A stretch of DNA of 52,789 bases from Variibacter sp. (lineage in GTDB: Bacteria; Pseudomonadota; Alphaproteobacteria; Rhizobiales; Xanthobacteraceae): contig JADGHE010000020.1 in assembly GCA_019689555.1 (NCBI GenBank), positions 1 through 52,789 of the forward strand, given 5' to 3'. The notes beneath the pieces are model-generated. The model had not been told where the DNA came from. It searched no databases and worked only from the letters and a program-made list of their open reading frames with translations. Below are positions 37,009 to 45,513 of the stretch, one piece after another (positions within the stretch are counted from its first letter, which is position 1; each line of letters starts with the position of its first letter). The position numbers and the translations under genes were made by a program.

Positions 37009-38325
37009 ATGACTGCATCCTCTGCCGCCAAAGCGGCGTCGGCCGACGCCGATTTCATTCTCCCGCTGTCCGCGCCGGAGGCGATGGACCCCGAGCGCGT
37101 CGGGCCGAAGGCCGCCAATCTCGCAAAATTGACGCGTGCCGGCCTGCCCACGCCGGGCGGCTTCTGCCTCAGCGCCGAAGCCTACCGTCTGCAGATGGCG
37201 ACGCTCGGCCTCAATGAGCTCGCCGCGGGCCTCGACCATCCCGATTCGCCGGCCGCCCGAAAGATTTCCGTCCAGATTCGCCTCGCGCTCTACCAGCAGC
37301 CGATTGCCCCGGCGATCCTGGAGCCCCTACTCGCCGCCTGGCGCGCCCAGCGCGCCGCCGGCGGCCTCGGCGCCATCCGCTCCTCCGCGCTGGTCGAGGA
37401 CCGCGCGGGGTCGAGCTTCGCTGGCCAGTTCGAAAGTTTCCTCGGCATCGGCGACGAGGCCGAGATGCTCACCGCCGTGCGCGCCTGCTGGGCGGCGCTG
37501 TGGACCACCAACGCCCGCCGCTACATGGCCAACAACGGCCTCTCGCCCAAGGACACCGCCATGGCGGTGCTGATCCAGCCGGTCGTCGACGCCGTCGCCT
37601 CCGGCGGCGGCCTGAGCGAGACCGCCGAAGGGCAGATGCTGCTGTCCGCGACCTGGGGGCTCGGCTCGGCGATCGCCCAGGGCGAGGTGGTGCCGGACCG
37701 GATCGTCCTCTCGCGCAAGGGCTTCCTGCGCCGCATGGATGCCGGCCGCAAGCACCATCTCGACACCTGCTCGGCCGGCCACGGCGCCGGCCCGCGCGCC
37801 GTGCCGAAAGACATGGTGAGCAAGCCCTGCCTGACGCCCGGGCAGGCGACCACGCTCGGCCGCATGCTGCGCCGCTGCGAAGAGATCATCGGCATGCCGG
37901 TCGAGATCGAATGGGCGATGGACCAGTCCGGCTTCAAGCTCCTGCAGGCGCGCCCGCTGCACGTCCAGAAGGCGACCGTGCCGGACGAGATCTGGCTCAA
38001 GCACCCGAAGCTGACCGGACACCCGGCGGGCATCGGCTGGGGGGTCGGCCGCGCGGTCGTCGTCAACTGCGAGTGCGAGCTCAGCCGCGTCGCCCCCGGC
38101 GACGTGCTGGTGACCAAGGTCGCGGGCCCCGCGCTCAGCCACATTCTGCCGCGGGTCGCGGGCGTCGTGGCGGAGCTCGGCGGCTCGACCTCCCACCTCG
38201 CCTCCCTCGCCCGCGAGCGCGGCATTCCCATGGTGCTCGGCGTGCTTGACGCCACACAGCGGATTCCCGACGGTAGTCACGTGGCCGTCGACGGGGTGGC
38301 CGGCATCGTCAGGTGGATGAACTGA
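37009..38325 (+). CDS. PEP/pyruvate-binding (ATP-grasp) plus PEP-utilising His-domain protein
   Basis: A 438-residue protein with only two of the three dikinase modules. The first is an ATP-grasp/PPDK-N nucleotide-binding domain at about 20-310 (VGPKAANLAKLTRAGLPTPGG, AIRSSALVEDRAGSSFAGQFES, ETAEGQMLLSATWGLGSAI, EIEWAMDQSGFKLLQARPL). The second is a swivelling phosphohistidine domain at about 340-438 with the catalytic His396 in GGSTSHLASLARERGIP. The C-terminal PEP/pyruvate barrel of PEP synthase and PPDK is missing. The acceptor must therefore be another protein or small molecule, as in rifampin phosphotransferase, which has its own middle acceptor domain that is also absent here. It lies 66 bases after the M24 gene. 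Its role is unknown. Confidence 0.87.
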   Translation: MTASSAAKAASADADFILPLSAPEAMDPERVGPKAANLAKLTRAGLPTPGGFCLSAEAYRLQMATLGLNELAAGLDHPDSPAARKISVQIRLALYQQPIAPAILEPLLAAWRAQRAAGGLGAIRSSALVEDRAGSSFAGQFESFLGIGDEAEMLTAVRACWAALWTTNARRYMANNGLSPKDTAMAVLIQPVVDAVASGGGLSETAEGQMLLSATWGLGSAIAQGEVVPDRIVLSRKGFLRRMDAGRKHHLDTCSAGHGAGPRAVPKDMVSKPCLTPGQATTLGRMLRRCEEIIGMPVEIEWAMDQSGFKLLQARPLHVQKATVPDEIWLKHPKLTGHPAGIGWGVGRAVVVNCECELSRVAPGDVLVTKVAGPALSHILPRVAGVVAELGGSTSHLASLARERGIPMVLGVLDATQRIPDGSHVAVDGVAGIVRWMN

Positions 38326-38506
38326 TGGCGGAGCCCCTGCCTCGCGACGGGTTTGCCGGGGTGTTTCCCGGATCTGGCGCGACGCGACGTTTCGCGCCGC
38401 CGATCCGAGCTGTCCGCCCTCCCGGCGCCCAGGCAGCCGGGTCCGGCGTTGCGCCGCCCGCGCGCGCGGCGGAACACGCGCCAGCCACCAGCCGTAAGAT
38501 GGACTC

Positions 38507-39490
38507 ATGATGCGACCGAAAGTCTTTGTGACCCAGCCGATTGGTCCGACCGCGCTCGCGCGGCTCAAGGCGATCGCCGACGTCGAGATGGTGGAGGACG
38601 CAAGCCGGATCATCTCCAAGGAGCGGATGATCGAGGGCGTCCGCCGGTGCGACATCCTGTTCGCGCTGCTGCACGACGTGGTGGACAAGGAGGTGATGGA
38701 CGCCAATCCCAAGCTGATGGCGATCACCTCGATGTCGATCACGCCGGACCGCATCGACGTCGAGGAAGCCACCCGACGCAAGCTGCCCGTCACCGTGGTG
38801 CCGCCCATGGCGGTCGAGACCACGGCCGACATCTGCTGGGCGCTGATGATGGCGGTGGCGCGCCGGGTCGTCGAAGGCGACCGGCTGGTGCGCCAGGGCA
38901 TCTTTCCCGGGGCGCAATCGAACTACCTCGCGGGCAGCTTCGTCTGGAGCAAGACGCTCGGCCTCGTCGGCGGCCGCGGCCGCATCGCGCGGGCGGTGGC
39001 GCGCCGCGCACGCGGATTCGACATGCGCATCCTCTACCAGAGCCGCCAGCGCATGGACCCCGAGGAGGAGAAGGCGCTGGGCGCGACCTATGTGTCGCTC
39101 GACGAATTGCTGAAGGAGTCGGACTTCGTCTCGCTGCACCCGAACATGACGCCGGAGACGCACCACATGATCGGCGAGCGCGAGCTGTCGCTGATGAAGC
39201 CGACCGCCTATCTCATCAACACCTCGCGCGGCCCCGTGGTCGACGAGAAGGCGCTCGCGAGAGCGTTGAAGGAGAAGCGCATCGCCGGCGCCGGGCTCGA
39301 CGTGTTCGAGCGCGAGCCCTATGTCGAGCCGGACCTGTTGCAGCTCGACAATGTGGTGCTCACGCCCCATCTCGGCAGCGCGGTGCTGGAGGCGCGCGAC
39401 AAGATGGCCAATGTCGTGGTCGACAACATCGAGGCGCTGATCGCCGGCCGGCCGCTACCGAACTGCGTCAACCCGCAGGTCTTCGGTTAA
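38507..39490 (+). CDS. NAD-dependent D-2-hydroxyacid dehydrogenase (copy 1)
   Basis: A 327-residue enzyme of the glyoxylate/hydroxypyruvate reductase or phosphoglycerate dehydrogenase-like superfamily. The catalytic triad is Arg241 (INTSRGPVVDE), Glu270 (VFEREP) and His288 (LTPHLGSAV). The nucleotide loop is unusual: GLVGGRGRIARAVA, with Ala in place of the third Gly and one extra Gly before the motif. Substrate is a 2-oxo or 2-hydroxy acid, possibly glyoxylate, hydroxypyruvate or an intermediate of this cluster. ATG 38507 follows the dikinase-like gene after 181 bases. Confidence 0.92.
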   Translation: MMRPKVFVTQPIGPTALARLKAIADVEMVEDASRIISKERMIEGVRRCDILFALLHDVVDKEVMDANPKLMAITSMSITPDRIDVEEATRRKLPVTVVPPMAVETTADICWALMMAVARRVVEGDRLVRQGIFPGAQSNYLAGSFVWSKTLGLVGGRGRIARAVARRARGFDMRILYQSRQRMDPEEEKALGATYVSLDELLKESDFVSLHPNMTPETHHMIGERELSLMKPTAYLINTSRGPVVDEKALARALKEKRIAGAGLDVFEREPYVEPDLLQLDNVVLTPHLGSAVLEARDKMANVVVDNIEALIAGRPLPNCVNPQVFG

Positions 39491-39625
39491 CCCGTCGTTC
39501 GGGGCGCGAGCCGCCGGCTTGCGAGCCCGGAATCCACGGCCCCGACGCTGCGGGGCACGGAGTATGACTTTCGGGGACCGCCGCCGCGGCGCCCCGGAAT
39601 GACGTTTTCGGATGGAGTTCACACA

Positions 39626-40588
39626 ATGCCCCGCCCCGTCATCGCCATCGCTGACAGCGTGTTTCCCACCCTCGATCCGGCGAAGGCCGCGCTCAAGCGC
39701 CTCGACCCCGAGATCCGCATGGCGAAGAGCAGCGCGATGGAGGACATCCTCGAGGTCGCGCGCGACGCCGACGCCATTCTGGTGACCTATGCGAAGCTGA
39801 CCGCGGAGCTCATCAAGCAGTGCACGCGCTGCAAGGCGATCGGCCGCTTCGGGCTCGGCGTCGACAACATCGACCTCGCGGCCGCCAAGGAGATGGGCAT
39901 CACCGTGACCTATGTGCCGGACTACTGCCTGCACGAGGTCTCCGACCACACCATGGCGCTCCTGCTCGCGCTCGCGCGCAAGATCCCCTTCTCCAACAAG
40001 CTGGTGCAGGAAGGCCGCTGGGAGATGCCGGCGGTGGTGCCGATCTACCGGCTCGCCGGCCGCGTGCTCGGCCTCCTCGGCTTCGGCAACATTCCGCGCA
40101 CGATGGTGCCGAAGGCGAAGGCCTTCGGGCTCAAGGTCATCACCCACGACCCCTATGTCGCGGCGGAGCATCTGAAAGCGCTGGACGTCGAGAACGTGAG
40201 CTTCGACGAGCTTCTGGCGCGGTCGGACTTCATCTCCGTGCATGCGCCGCTCACGCCGCAGACGCGCGGCCTGCTCAACGGCGCAGCCTTCGCCAAGATG
40301 AAACCGGGCGTCATGATCGTGAACACCGCACGCGGCCCGCTGATCGACCAGCAGGCGCTGGTCGAGGCCCTCGACTCGGGCAAGGTCGCGGGCGCCGCGC
40401 TCGACGTGCTCGAGGTGGAGCCGCCGCCGAAGGATCTGGCCCTGCTCGGCCGCGACAATGTGATCCTTTCGCCGCACACCGCGTTCTATTCCGTGGACGC
40501 TCTGGACGAGCTGCAGTCGAAGGCCGCAAGCGACGTCGCCCGGGTGCTTTCGGGCGAGCCGCCGGTCTATCCGGTGAGGATGCCCTAA
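39626..40588 (+). CDS. D-2-hydroxyacid dehydrogenase, CtBP-like (copy 2)
   Basis: A 320-residue enzyme of the C-terminal-binding-protein-like branch of D-2-hydroxyacid dehydrogenases. Catalytic residues are Arg236 (VNTARGPLID), Glu265 (LDVLEVEPP) and His284 (LSPHTAFYS). The cofactor loop reads GLLGFGNIPRTM, with Pro where the third Gly is usual. CtBP-like marks are AIGRFGLGVDNIDLAAA and VPDYCLHEVSDHTMALLLALAR. ATG 39626 is chosen for GGAG eight bases upstream and the start MPRPVIAIAD; an upstream ATG at 39599 would add nine residues. It is not a recent duplicate of the preceding dehydrogenase. Confidence 0.92.
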   Translation: MPRPVIAIADSVFPTLDPAKAALKRLDPEIRMAKSSAMEDILEVARDADAILVTYAKLTAELIKQCTRCKAIGRFGLGVDNIDLAAAKEMGITVTYVPDYCLHEVSDHTMALLLALARKIPFSNKLVQEGRWEMPAVVPIYRLAGRVLGLLGFGNIPRTMVPKAKAFGLKVITHDPYVAAEHLKALDVENVSFDELLARSDFISVHAPLTPQTRGLLNGAAFAKMKPGVMIVNTARGPLIDQQALVEALDSGKVAGAALDVLEVEPPPKDLALLGRDNVILSPHTAFYSVDALDELQSKAASDVARVLSGEPPVYPVRMP

Positions 40589-40622
40589 GCACCGCCCCCT
40601 GCGAAACGGGCGTGCGCGAGGG

Positions 40623-40655
40623 CCGCGATGCAGCCGGTCGGGGGTTGCATCGCGG
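40623..40655 (+). promoter_or_regulatory. 10-bp hairpin just before the glucose-dehydrogenase ribosome site
   Basis: CCGCGATGCA (40623-40632) pairs with TGCATCGCGG (40646-40655) across a 13-base loop. The Shine-Dalgarno GGAGG begins 4 bases later (40659) and ATG is at 40671. Without a U tract it looks more like an mRNA leader or processing hairpin than a terminator. Confidence 0.5.
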
Positions 40656-40670
40656 ATCGGAGGCGAAGCC

Positions 40671-41744
40671 ATGCGCGCGCTCACCGTCCAGCCGGGAATC
40701 GCCGATTCGGCCCGGCTCGACGAGGTTCCCGAGCCCGAAGCGTGCGACCGCACGTTGCTCGTGCGGGCGCTGGCGCTCGGCATCTGCGCCACCGACCGCG
40801 ACATCGTCTCGGCCCGCTCCGGCAGCGCCCCGCCCGGCGAGCAGCGCCTCATCCTCGGCCACGAATCCCTCGGCGTGGTGGAGGAGGCGCCGCCCGGCTG
40901 CGGCTTTGCGCCAGGCGATCACGTGGTGGGGATCGTGCGGCGGCCCGACCCGGTGCCCTGCCCCGCCTGCGCTGCGGGCGAGTGGGACATGTGCCACAAC
41001 GGCCGCTACACCGAACGCGGCATCAAGGAGCGGCACGGCTACGGCGCCGAGCTTTTCCGGCTCGAACCGGCCTTCGCGGTCAAGGTCGACCGCGACCTCG
41101 GGCTTCTCGCCGTGCTCCTCGAACCCGCGAGCATCGTCGCCAAGGCGTGGGATCACGCCGAAAGGATCGCACGCCGCGCGCGGGCGGCGGCCCCGCACCG
41201 GCTGCTCGTCACCGGCGCCGGACCGGTCGGGCTGCTCGCCGCGCTCATCGGCCGCCAGCGCGGGCTCGACGTTCATATTTTCGATCGCGCCGAGAAGGGC
41301 CTGAAGGTCGATCAGGTGCGCGGCCTCGGCGCGACCTACCATCGCGGGCGCATCGCCGACGTGCTCGAAGACCTGCGGCCGGACATCCTCCTGGAGTGCA
41401 CCGGGGCGGTCCCCGTGATCCGCGACTGCCTCGCCCATGTCGGGCGCAACGGCATCATCGGCCTTGCGGGCCTGTCGCCGGCGGCGGCCGAGGCGCCGCT
41501 CGACATCGGGCGCTTCAACCGCACCATGGTGCTCGAAAACCAGGTCGTGTTCGGCGCCGTGAACGCCAATCGCGCCCACTTCGAAGCGGCGGCCGGGGCG
41601 CTCGCCGCGGCGGATCGCGATTGGCTCGCCGGTCTCGTCAGCCGTCGCGTACCCCTTGCGCGCTGGACCGAGGCGCTGGAAAACCGGCCCGACGACGTCA
41701 AGGTCGTCATCGACTTCACGCTGCGCGATGCCGCTCCGGATTGA
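40671..41744 (+). CDS. glucose 1-dehydrogenase-type MDR oxidoreductase
   Basis: A 357-residue zinc-containing medium-chain dehydrogenase of the glucose-dehydrogenase subgroup (as in haloarchaea and Sulfolobus), which oxidises glucose or related aldoses with NAD(P). Family sequence is ALGICATDRDIVSAR, LILGHESLGVVEE, GIVRRPDPVPCPACAAGEWDMC with the structural-zinc cysteines, NGRYTERGIKERHGYGAELF, and the catalytic-site EPASIVAKAW. The Rossmann motif is LLVTGAGPVGLLAALIG. The end overlaps the GH15 start by 17 bases, so the two are translationally coupled. Confidence 0.9.
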   Translation: MRALTVQPGIADSARLDEVPEPEACDRTLLVRALALGICATDRDIVSARSGSAPPGEQRLILGHESLGVVEEAPPGCGFAPGDHVVGIVRRPDPVPCPACAAGEWDMCHNGRYTERGIKERHGYGAELFRLEPAFAVKVDRDLGLLAVLLEPASIVAKAWDHAERIARRARAAAPHRLLVTGAGPVGLLAALIGRQRGLDVHIFDRAEKGLKVDQVRGLGATYHRGRIADVLEDLRPDILLECTGAVPVIRDCLAHVGRNGIIGLAGLSPAAAEAPLDIGRFNRTMVLENQVVFGAVNANRAHFEAAAGALAAADRDWLAGLVSRRVPLARWTEALENRPDDVKVVIDFTLRDAAPD

Positions 41745-43539
41745 AGACTACGCCCTGATCGGCGACTGCGAGACCGCGGCGTTGGTCGGCCGGGACGGCT
41801 CGATCGACTGGCTGTGCTGGCCGCGCTTCGATTCCGACGCCTGCTTCGCGGCGCTGCTCGGCGGCCCCGAGCACGGGCGCTGGCTGATCGCGCCGCAGGA
41901 CCCGCAGGCGCGCGTCATCCGCCGCTATCGCGAGGGCACGCTGATCCTGGAAACGCGCTTCGAAACCCGGGACGGCGCCGTCACCCTCATCGATTTCATG
42001 CCGTTGCGGGACGGCGAGGCCGATCTCGTGCGCATCGTGCGCGGCGAGCGCGGCCGCGTCGCCATGCGCACCGAACTCGTCATCCGCTTCGGCTACGGTG
42101 CCGTCGTTCCCTGGGTGAGCCGCCTCGAGGACGGGGCCCTGCGGGCGATCGCCGGTCCCGACATGCTGGTGCTGCGCACGCCGGCGCCGCTGCATGGCGA
42201 GGATCTCAAGACCGTCGGCGCGTTCGAGGTGGCGGCCGGCCAGGAGGTGCCTTTCATTCTCACGCACGCCGCCTCGCACCTACCGCCGCCCGGCCCCATC
42301 GACCCGCGCGCCGCGCTCGCCCGCACGGAGAAGTTCTGGTTCGACTGGTCTTCGGTCTGCCCGTCCCACGAGCCGTGGACCGACATCGTTCGGCGCTCGC
42401 TCATCACGCTGAAGGCGCTGACCTATGCGCCGACCGGTGGAATCGTTGCCGCGCCGACGACCTCGCTGCCCGAGTCTCTGGGCGGCGTCCGCAACTGGGA
42501 TTACCGCTACTGCTGGCTGCGCGACGCCACCCTCACGCTTCTCGCCCTGATGAATGCGGGCTTCTACGAGGAGGCGCAGTCGTGGCGGGACTGGCTGCTG
42601 CGGGCGGTGGCCGGCAGTCCCGAGCAGATCCAGATCATGTACGGCATCGCGGGCGAGCGCCGCCTGATGGAATGGGAGGTGCCGTGGCTGCCCGGCTACG
42701 AGAACTCCCGGCCGGTGCGCGTCGGCAACGCCGCCTATCGCCAGCTCCAGCTCGACGTCTACGGCGAGCTGATGGACGCGCTGCACCAGGCGCGGCGCGC
42801 CCACCTCGCGACGATTCGATCGGGCTGGGAACTCCAGCTCGCGGTGATGAACCACCTGCAGAAGGTCTGGCGCGAACCCGACGAAGGGATCTGGGAAACG
42901 CGCGGCGGCGCGCGCCACTTCACCTACTCCAAGGTCATGGCCTGGGTGGCGTTCGACCGCATGATCAAGAGCGCGCAGACCTTCGGCCTGCCGGGCCCGA
43001 TCGAGCGCTGGAAGGCGGTGCGCGAGGAGATCTGCGAAGACGTGCTCAGGAACGGCTACGACCCCGACCTCGGCAGCTTCGTCCAGTCCTACGGATCGAA
43101 GGAGCTGGACGCGAGCCTTTTGCTGCTGCCGATGGTGGGCTTTTTGCCGGCGAAGGATCCGCGCATCCGCGGCACGATCGCGGCGATCGAACGCCGCCTG
43201 CTGGTGAACGGGTTCGTGCTCCGCTACGACACCGCGCGCTCGGACGACGGCCTGCCGCCCGGAGAGGGCGCCTTCCTCGCCTGCAGCTTTTGGCTTGCCG
43301 ACGCCTATGCGATCTTGGGCCGGCTCGAGGACGCGCAGCGGCTGTTCGAGCGCCTCGTCGGCCTCTGCAACGATGTCGGGCTCCTGAGCGAGGAATACGA
43401 TCTGCGCGCACGACGGCTGGTCGGCAACTTCCCCCAGGCGTTCTCGCATATCGCGCTCGTCAACACGGCGGCGAATCTGAGCCGCGCGGTCAAGCCTTCC
43501 GCGCAGCGGCCGGACGAGCCCGCCGAAATGCCGGCCTGA
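41728..43539 (+). CDS. glycoside hydrolase family 15 protein (glucoamylase/trehalase-like)
   Basis: A 603-residue GH15 protein: an N-terminal beta-domain (about 1-230, start MPLRIEDYALIGDCETAALVGRDG-like with DGSIDWLCWPRFDS) and an (alpha/alpha)6 barrel. Barrel marks are GGVRNWDYRYCWLRDATLTL, ENSRPVRVGNAAYRQLQLDVYGEL, and the catalytic region GEGAFLACSFWLADAY. Bacterial relatives hydrolyse alpha-glucosides or trehalose to glucose. ATG 41728 lies inside the end of the glucose-dehydrogenase gene; longer frames only shadow it. Linked glucose release and oxidation is a reasonable inference. No signal peptide, so it acts in the cytoplasm. Confidence 0.93.
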   Translation: MPLRIEDYALIGDCETAALVGRDGSIDWLCWPRFDSDACFAALLGGPEHGRWLIAPQDPQARVIRRYREGTLILETRFETRDGAVTLIDFMPLRDGEADLVRIVRGERGRVAMRTELVIRFGYGAVVPWVSRLEDGALRAIAGPDMLVLRTPAPLHGEDLKTVGAFEVAAGQEVPFILTHAASHLPPPGPIDPRAALARTEKFWFDWSSVCPSHEPWTDIVRRSLITLKALTYAPTGGIVAAPTTSLPESLGGVRNWDYRYCWLRDATLTLLALMNAGFYEEAQSWRDWLLRAVAGSPEQIQIMYGIAGERRLMEWEVPWLPGYENSRPVRVGNAAYRQLQLDVYGELMDALHQARRAHLATIRSGWELQLAVMNHLQKVWREPDEGIWETRGGARHFTYSKVMAWVAFDRMIKSAQTFGLPGPIERWKAVREEICEDVLRNGYDPDLGSFVQSYGSKELDASLLLLPMVGFLPAKDPRIRGTIAAIERRLLVNGFVLRYDTARSDDGLPPGEGAFLACSFWLADAYAILGRLEDAQRLFERLVGLCNDVGLLSEEYDLRARRLVGNFPQAFSHIALVNTAANLSRAVKPSAQRPDEPAEMPA

Positions 43540-43674
43540 GGGGGCATCCGGTGCGCATGAGGCCGACGGACGGGCTGCCCTCTTCCCGGTGTTCGGACAG
43601 CGGCGGATCGTCTATGGATGACGCCGTCGCCCCCGCTTCTACACTGGTTTTGAGACCCATCCGGAGACGATTCG

Positions 43675-45360
43675 ATGCGTGGCAAGGACAACAGCCGCAG
43701 CGCCGCCGAGGTGCTGGTCGACCAACTGATCATCAACGGCGTGCGCCACGCCTTCTGCGTGCCGGGTGAGAGCTACCTTGCGGTGCTCGACGCCTTCTAC
43801 GACCGCGCCATCGCCGTCACGGTGTGCCGGCAGGAGGCGGGCGCCGTCATCATGGCGGAGGCGGTGGGCAAGCTCACGGGCCGGCCCGGCGTCGCCTTCG
43901 TGACGCGTGGGCCCGGCGCGAGCAACGGGATGCACGGCATCCACATCGCCCGCCAGGACTCGACCCCCGTCATCATGTTCGTCGGCCAGGTAGCGCGCGA
44001 GATGCGCGAGCGCGAGGCCTTCCAGGAGCTCGACTATCGCGCCGTCTTCGGCTCGACCACCAAATGGACGACTGAAATCGACGACCCCGCGCGCATCCCC
44101 GAGCTGATTTCCCGCGCCTTCCACGTCGCCACGACGGGCCGCCCAGGCCCCGTGGTCATCGCCCTGCCCGAGGACATGCTGACCGAGCGCATCACCATCG
44201 CGGACGCGCCGGCGGCCGAGCCCTTCGAGACCTGGCCGGGCCTTACCGACATGGCGCGGCTGCAGAAGCTCTTGTGGGCCGCCAAGAAGCCGGTGATGCT
44301 GCTCGGGGGCAGCCGCTGGTCTTCCGCCGCCTGCGCGGCGGTCGCCCGTTTCGCCGAGCGCTTCGCGCTGCCGGTCGCGACGACCTTCCGGCGCGCCCAT
44401 CTCTTCGACGCGCTGCACCCCTGCTACGCCGGCGATCTCGGCATCGGCCCCAATCCCACGCTGCTCGCTCACGTGAAGGAGGCGGATTTCGTCCTTCTCG
44501 TCGGCGGCCGGCTCGGCGAAATTCCCTCGCAGGGCTACGCGCTGTTCGACATTCCCGCGCCGCGCACGACCTTCGTCCATGTGCATCCCGGCGCCGAGGA
44601 GCTCGGCCGCGTGTACCGGCCGACGCTCGCGATCCATGCCTCGCCGACGGCCTTCGCAGCCGCGCTCGAGGGGCTGCAGCCGCCGAGCGACATCCCCTGG
44701 CGGGAGACGACGCAGAGCCTGCACGCGAGCTACCTCGCCTGGAGCGAGAAGGCGACGGAGCTTCCCGGCGCCGTGAATCTCGGCGAGATCATGGTGTGGC
44801 TGCGCGGCGCGCTGCCGAGTGACGCTATCGTCTGCAACGGCGCCGGCAACTTCGCGACCTGGGTGCACCGGTTCTACCGTATCCGGCAGTTTGGCACGCA
44901 GCTTGCGCCGAACTCGGGCTCGATGGGCTACGGCGTTCCCGCCGCCGTCGCCGCCAAGCGCCTCTTTCCCGAGCGCACGGTGGTGGCGTTCTCCGGCGAC
45001 GGCGACTTTCTGATGAACGGGCAGGAGTTCGCGACCGCCGTGCAATACGACCTGCCGATCATCGTCGTCGTCGTGGACAACGGCATGTACGGCACGATCC
45101 GCATGCATCAGGAGCGCGAGTATCCCGGCCGCATCTCCGCCACCGCGCTGAAGAACCCCGACTTTGCGGCCTATGCGCGTGCCTTCGGCGGCTTCGGCGT
45201 CACGGTCGAGCGGACGGCGGACTTCGCCGCCGCGTTCGAAGCCGCCCGGCGCGCCGGCAAGCCCGCGATCATTCACCTCAAGGTCGATCCCGAGGCCATC
45301 ACGCCGACCACGACCCTCACCGCCATACGCGAGAGGGCGCTCGCCCAGTCTCGCGGCTGA
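43675..45360 (+). CDS. thiamine-diphosphate-dependent enzyme (acetolactate synthase-like)
   Basis: A 561-residue ThDP enzyme with three typical domains. The N-terminal PYR domain has the activating Glu54 (TVCRQEAGAVIMAEA), with FVTRGPGASNGMHGIHIARQDSTPVIMF. A central domain follows, then the C-terminal PP domain with the ThDP/Mg motif GDGDFLMNGQEFATAVQYDLP through VVDNGMYGTIRMHQ. GGAGA precedes ATG 43675. It belongs to the IlvB-like general group used for acetolactate synthase, glyoxylate carboligase and oxalyl-CoA decarboxylase relatives. No small regulatory subunit gene is adjacent, so ordinary branched-chain synthesis is unlikely. The substrate cannot be fixed from sequence. Confidence 0.92.
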   Translation: MRGKDNSRSAAEVLVDQLIINGVRHAFCVPGESYLAVLDAFYDRAIAVTVCRQEAGAVIMAEAVGKLTGRPGVAFVTRGPGASNGMHGIHIARQDSTPVIMFVGQVAREMREREAFQELDYRAVFGSTTKWTTEIDDPARIPELISRAFHVATTGRPGPVVIALPEDMLTERITIADAPAAEPFETWPGLTDMARLQKLLWAAKKPVMLLGGSRWSSAACAAVARFAERFALPVATTFRRAHLFDALHPCYAGDLGIGPNPTLLAHVKEADFVLLVGGRLGEIPSQGYALFDIPAPRTTFVHVHPGAEELGRVYRPTLAIHASPTAFAAALEGLQPPSDIPWRETTQSLHASYLAWSEKATELPGAVNLGEIMVWLRGALPSDAIVCNGAGNFATWVHRFYRIRQFGTQLAPNSGSMGYGVPAAVAAKRLFPERTVVAFSGDGDFLMNGQEFATAVQYDLPIIVVVVDNGMYGTIRMHQEREYPGRISATALKNPDFAAYARAFGGFGVTVERTADFAAAFEAARRAGKPAIIHLKVDPEAITPTTTLTAIRERALAQSRG

Positions 45361-45376
45361 CCGGCCGCGCGGCCGG
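45361..45376. repeat. 16-base perfect GC palindrome after the ThDP enzyme gene
   Basis: CCGGCCGCGCGGCCGG begins directly after the stop codon. It could form a hairpin with a 4-base loop and protect or end the mRNA, without a U tract. Confidence 0.4.
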
Positions 45377-45513
45377 CCCCACTCGCGGAGGATCAATTCG
45401 CGGCTCGCCCGTCTCACCGCCGGTCGGTCTTGCACCTTGCGCGGAGCGGCTATCGCCTCAGCGCGGCTTGCGCTTTGCCATGAATCGTGGATCACTTTTT
45501 GCCGGCTCGAATC

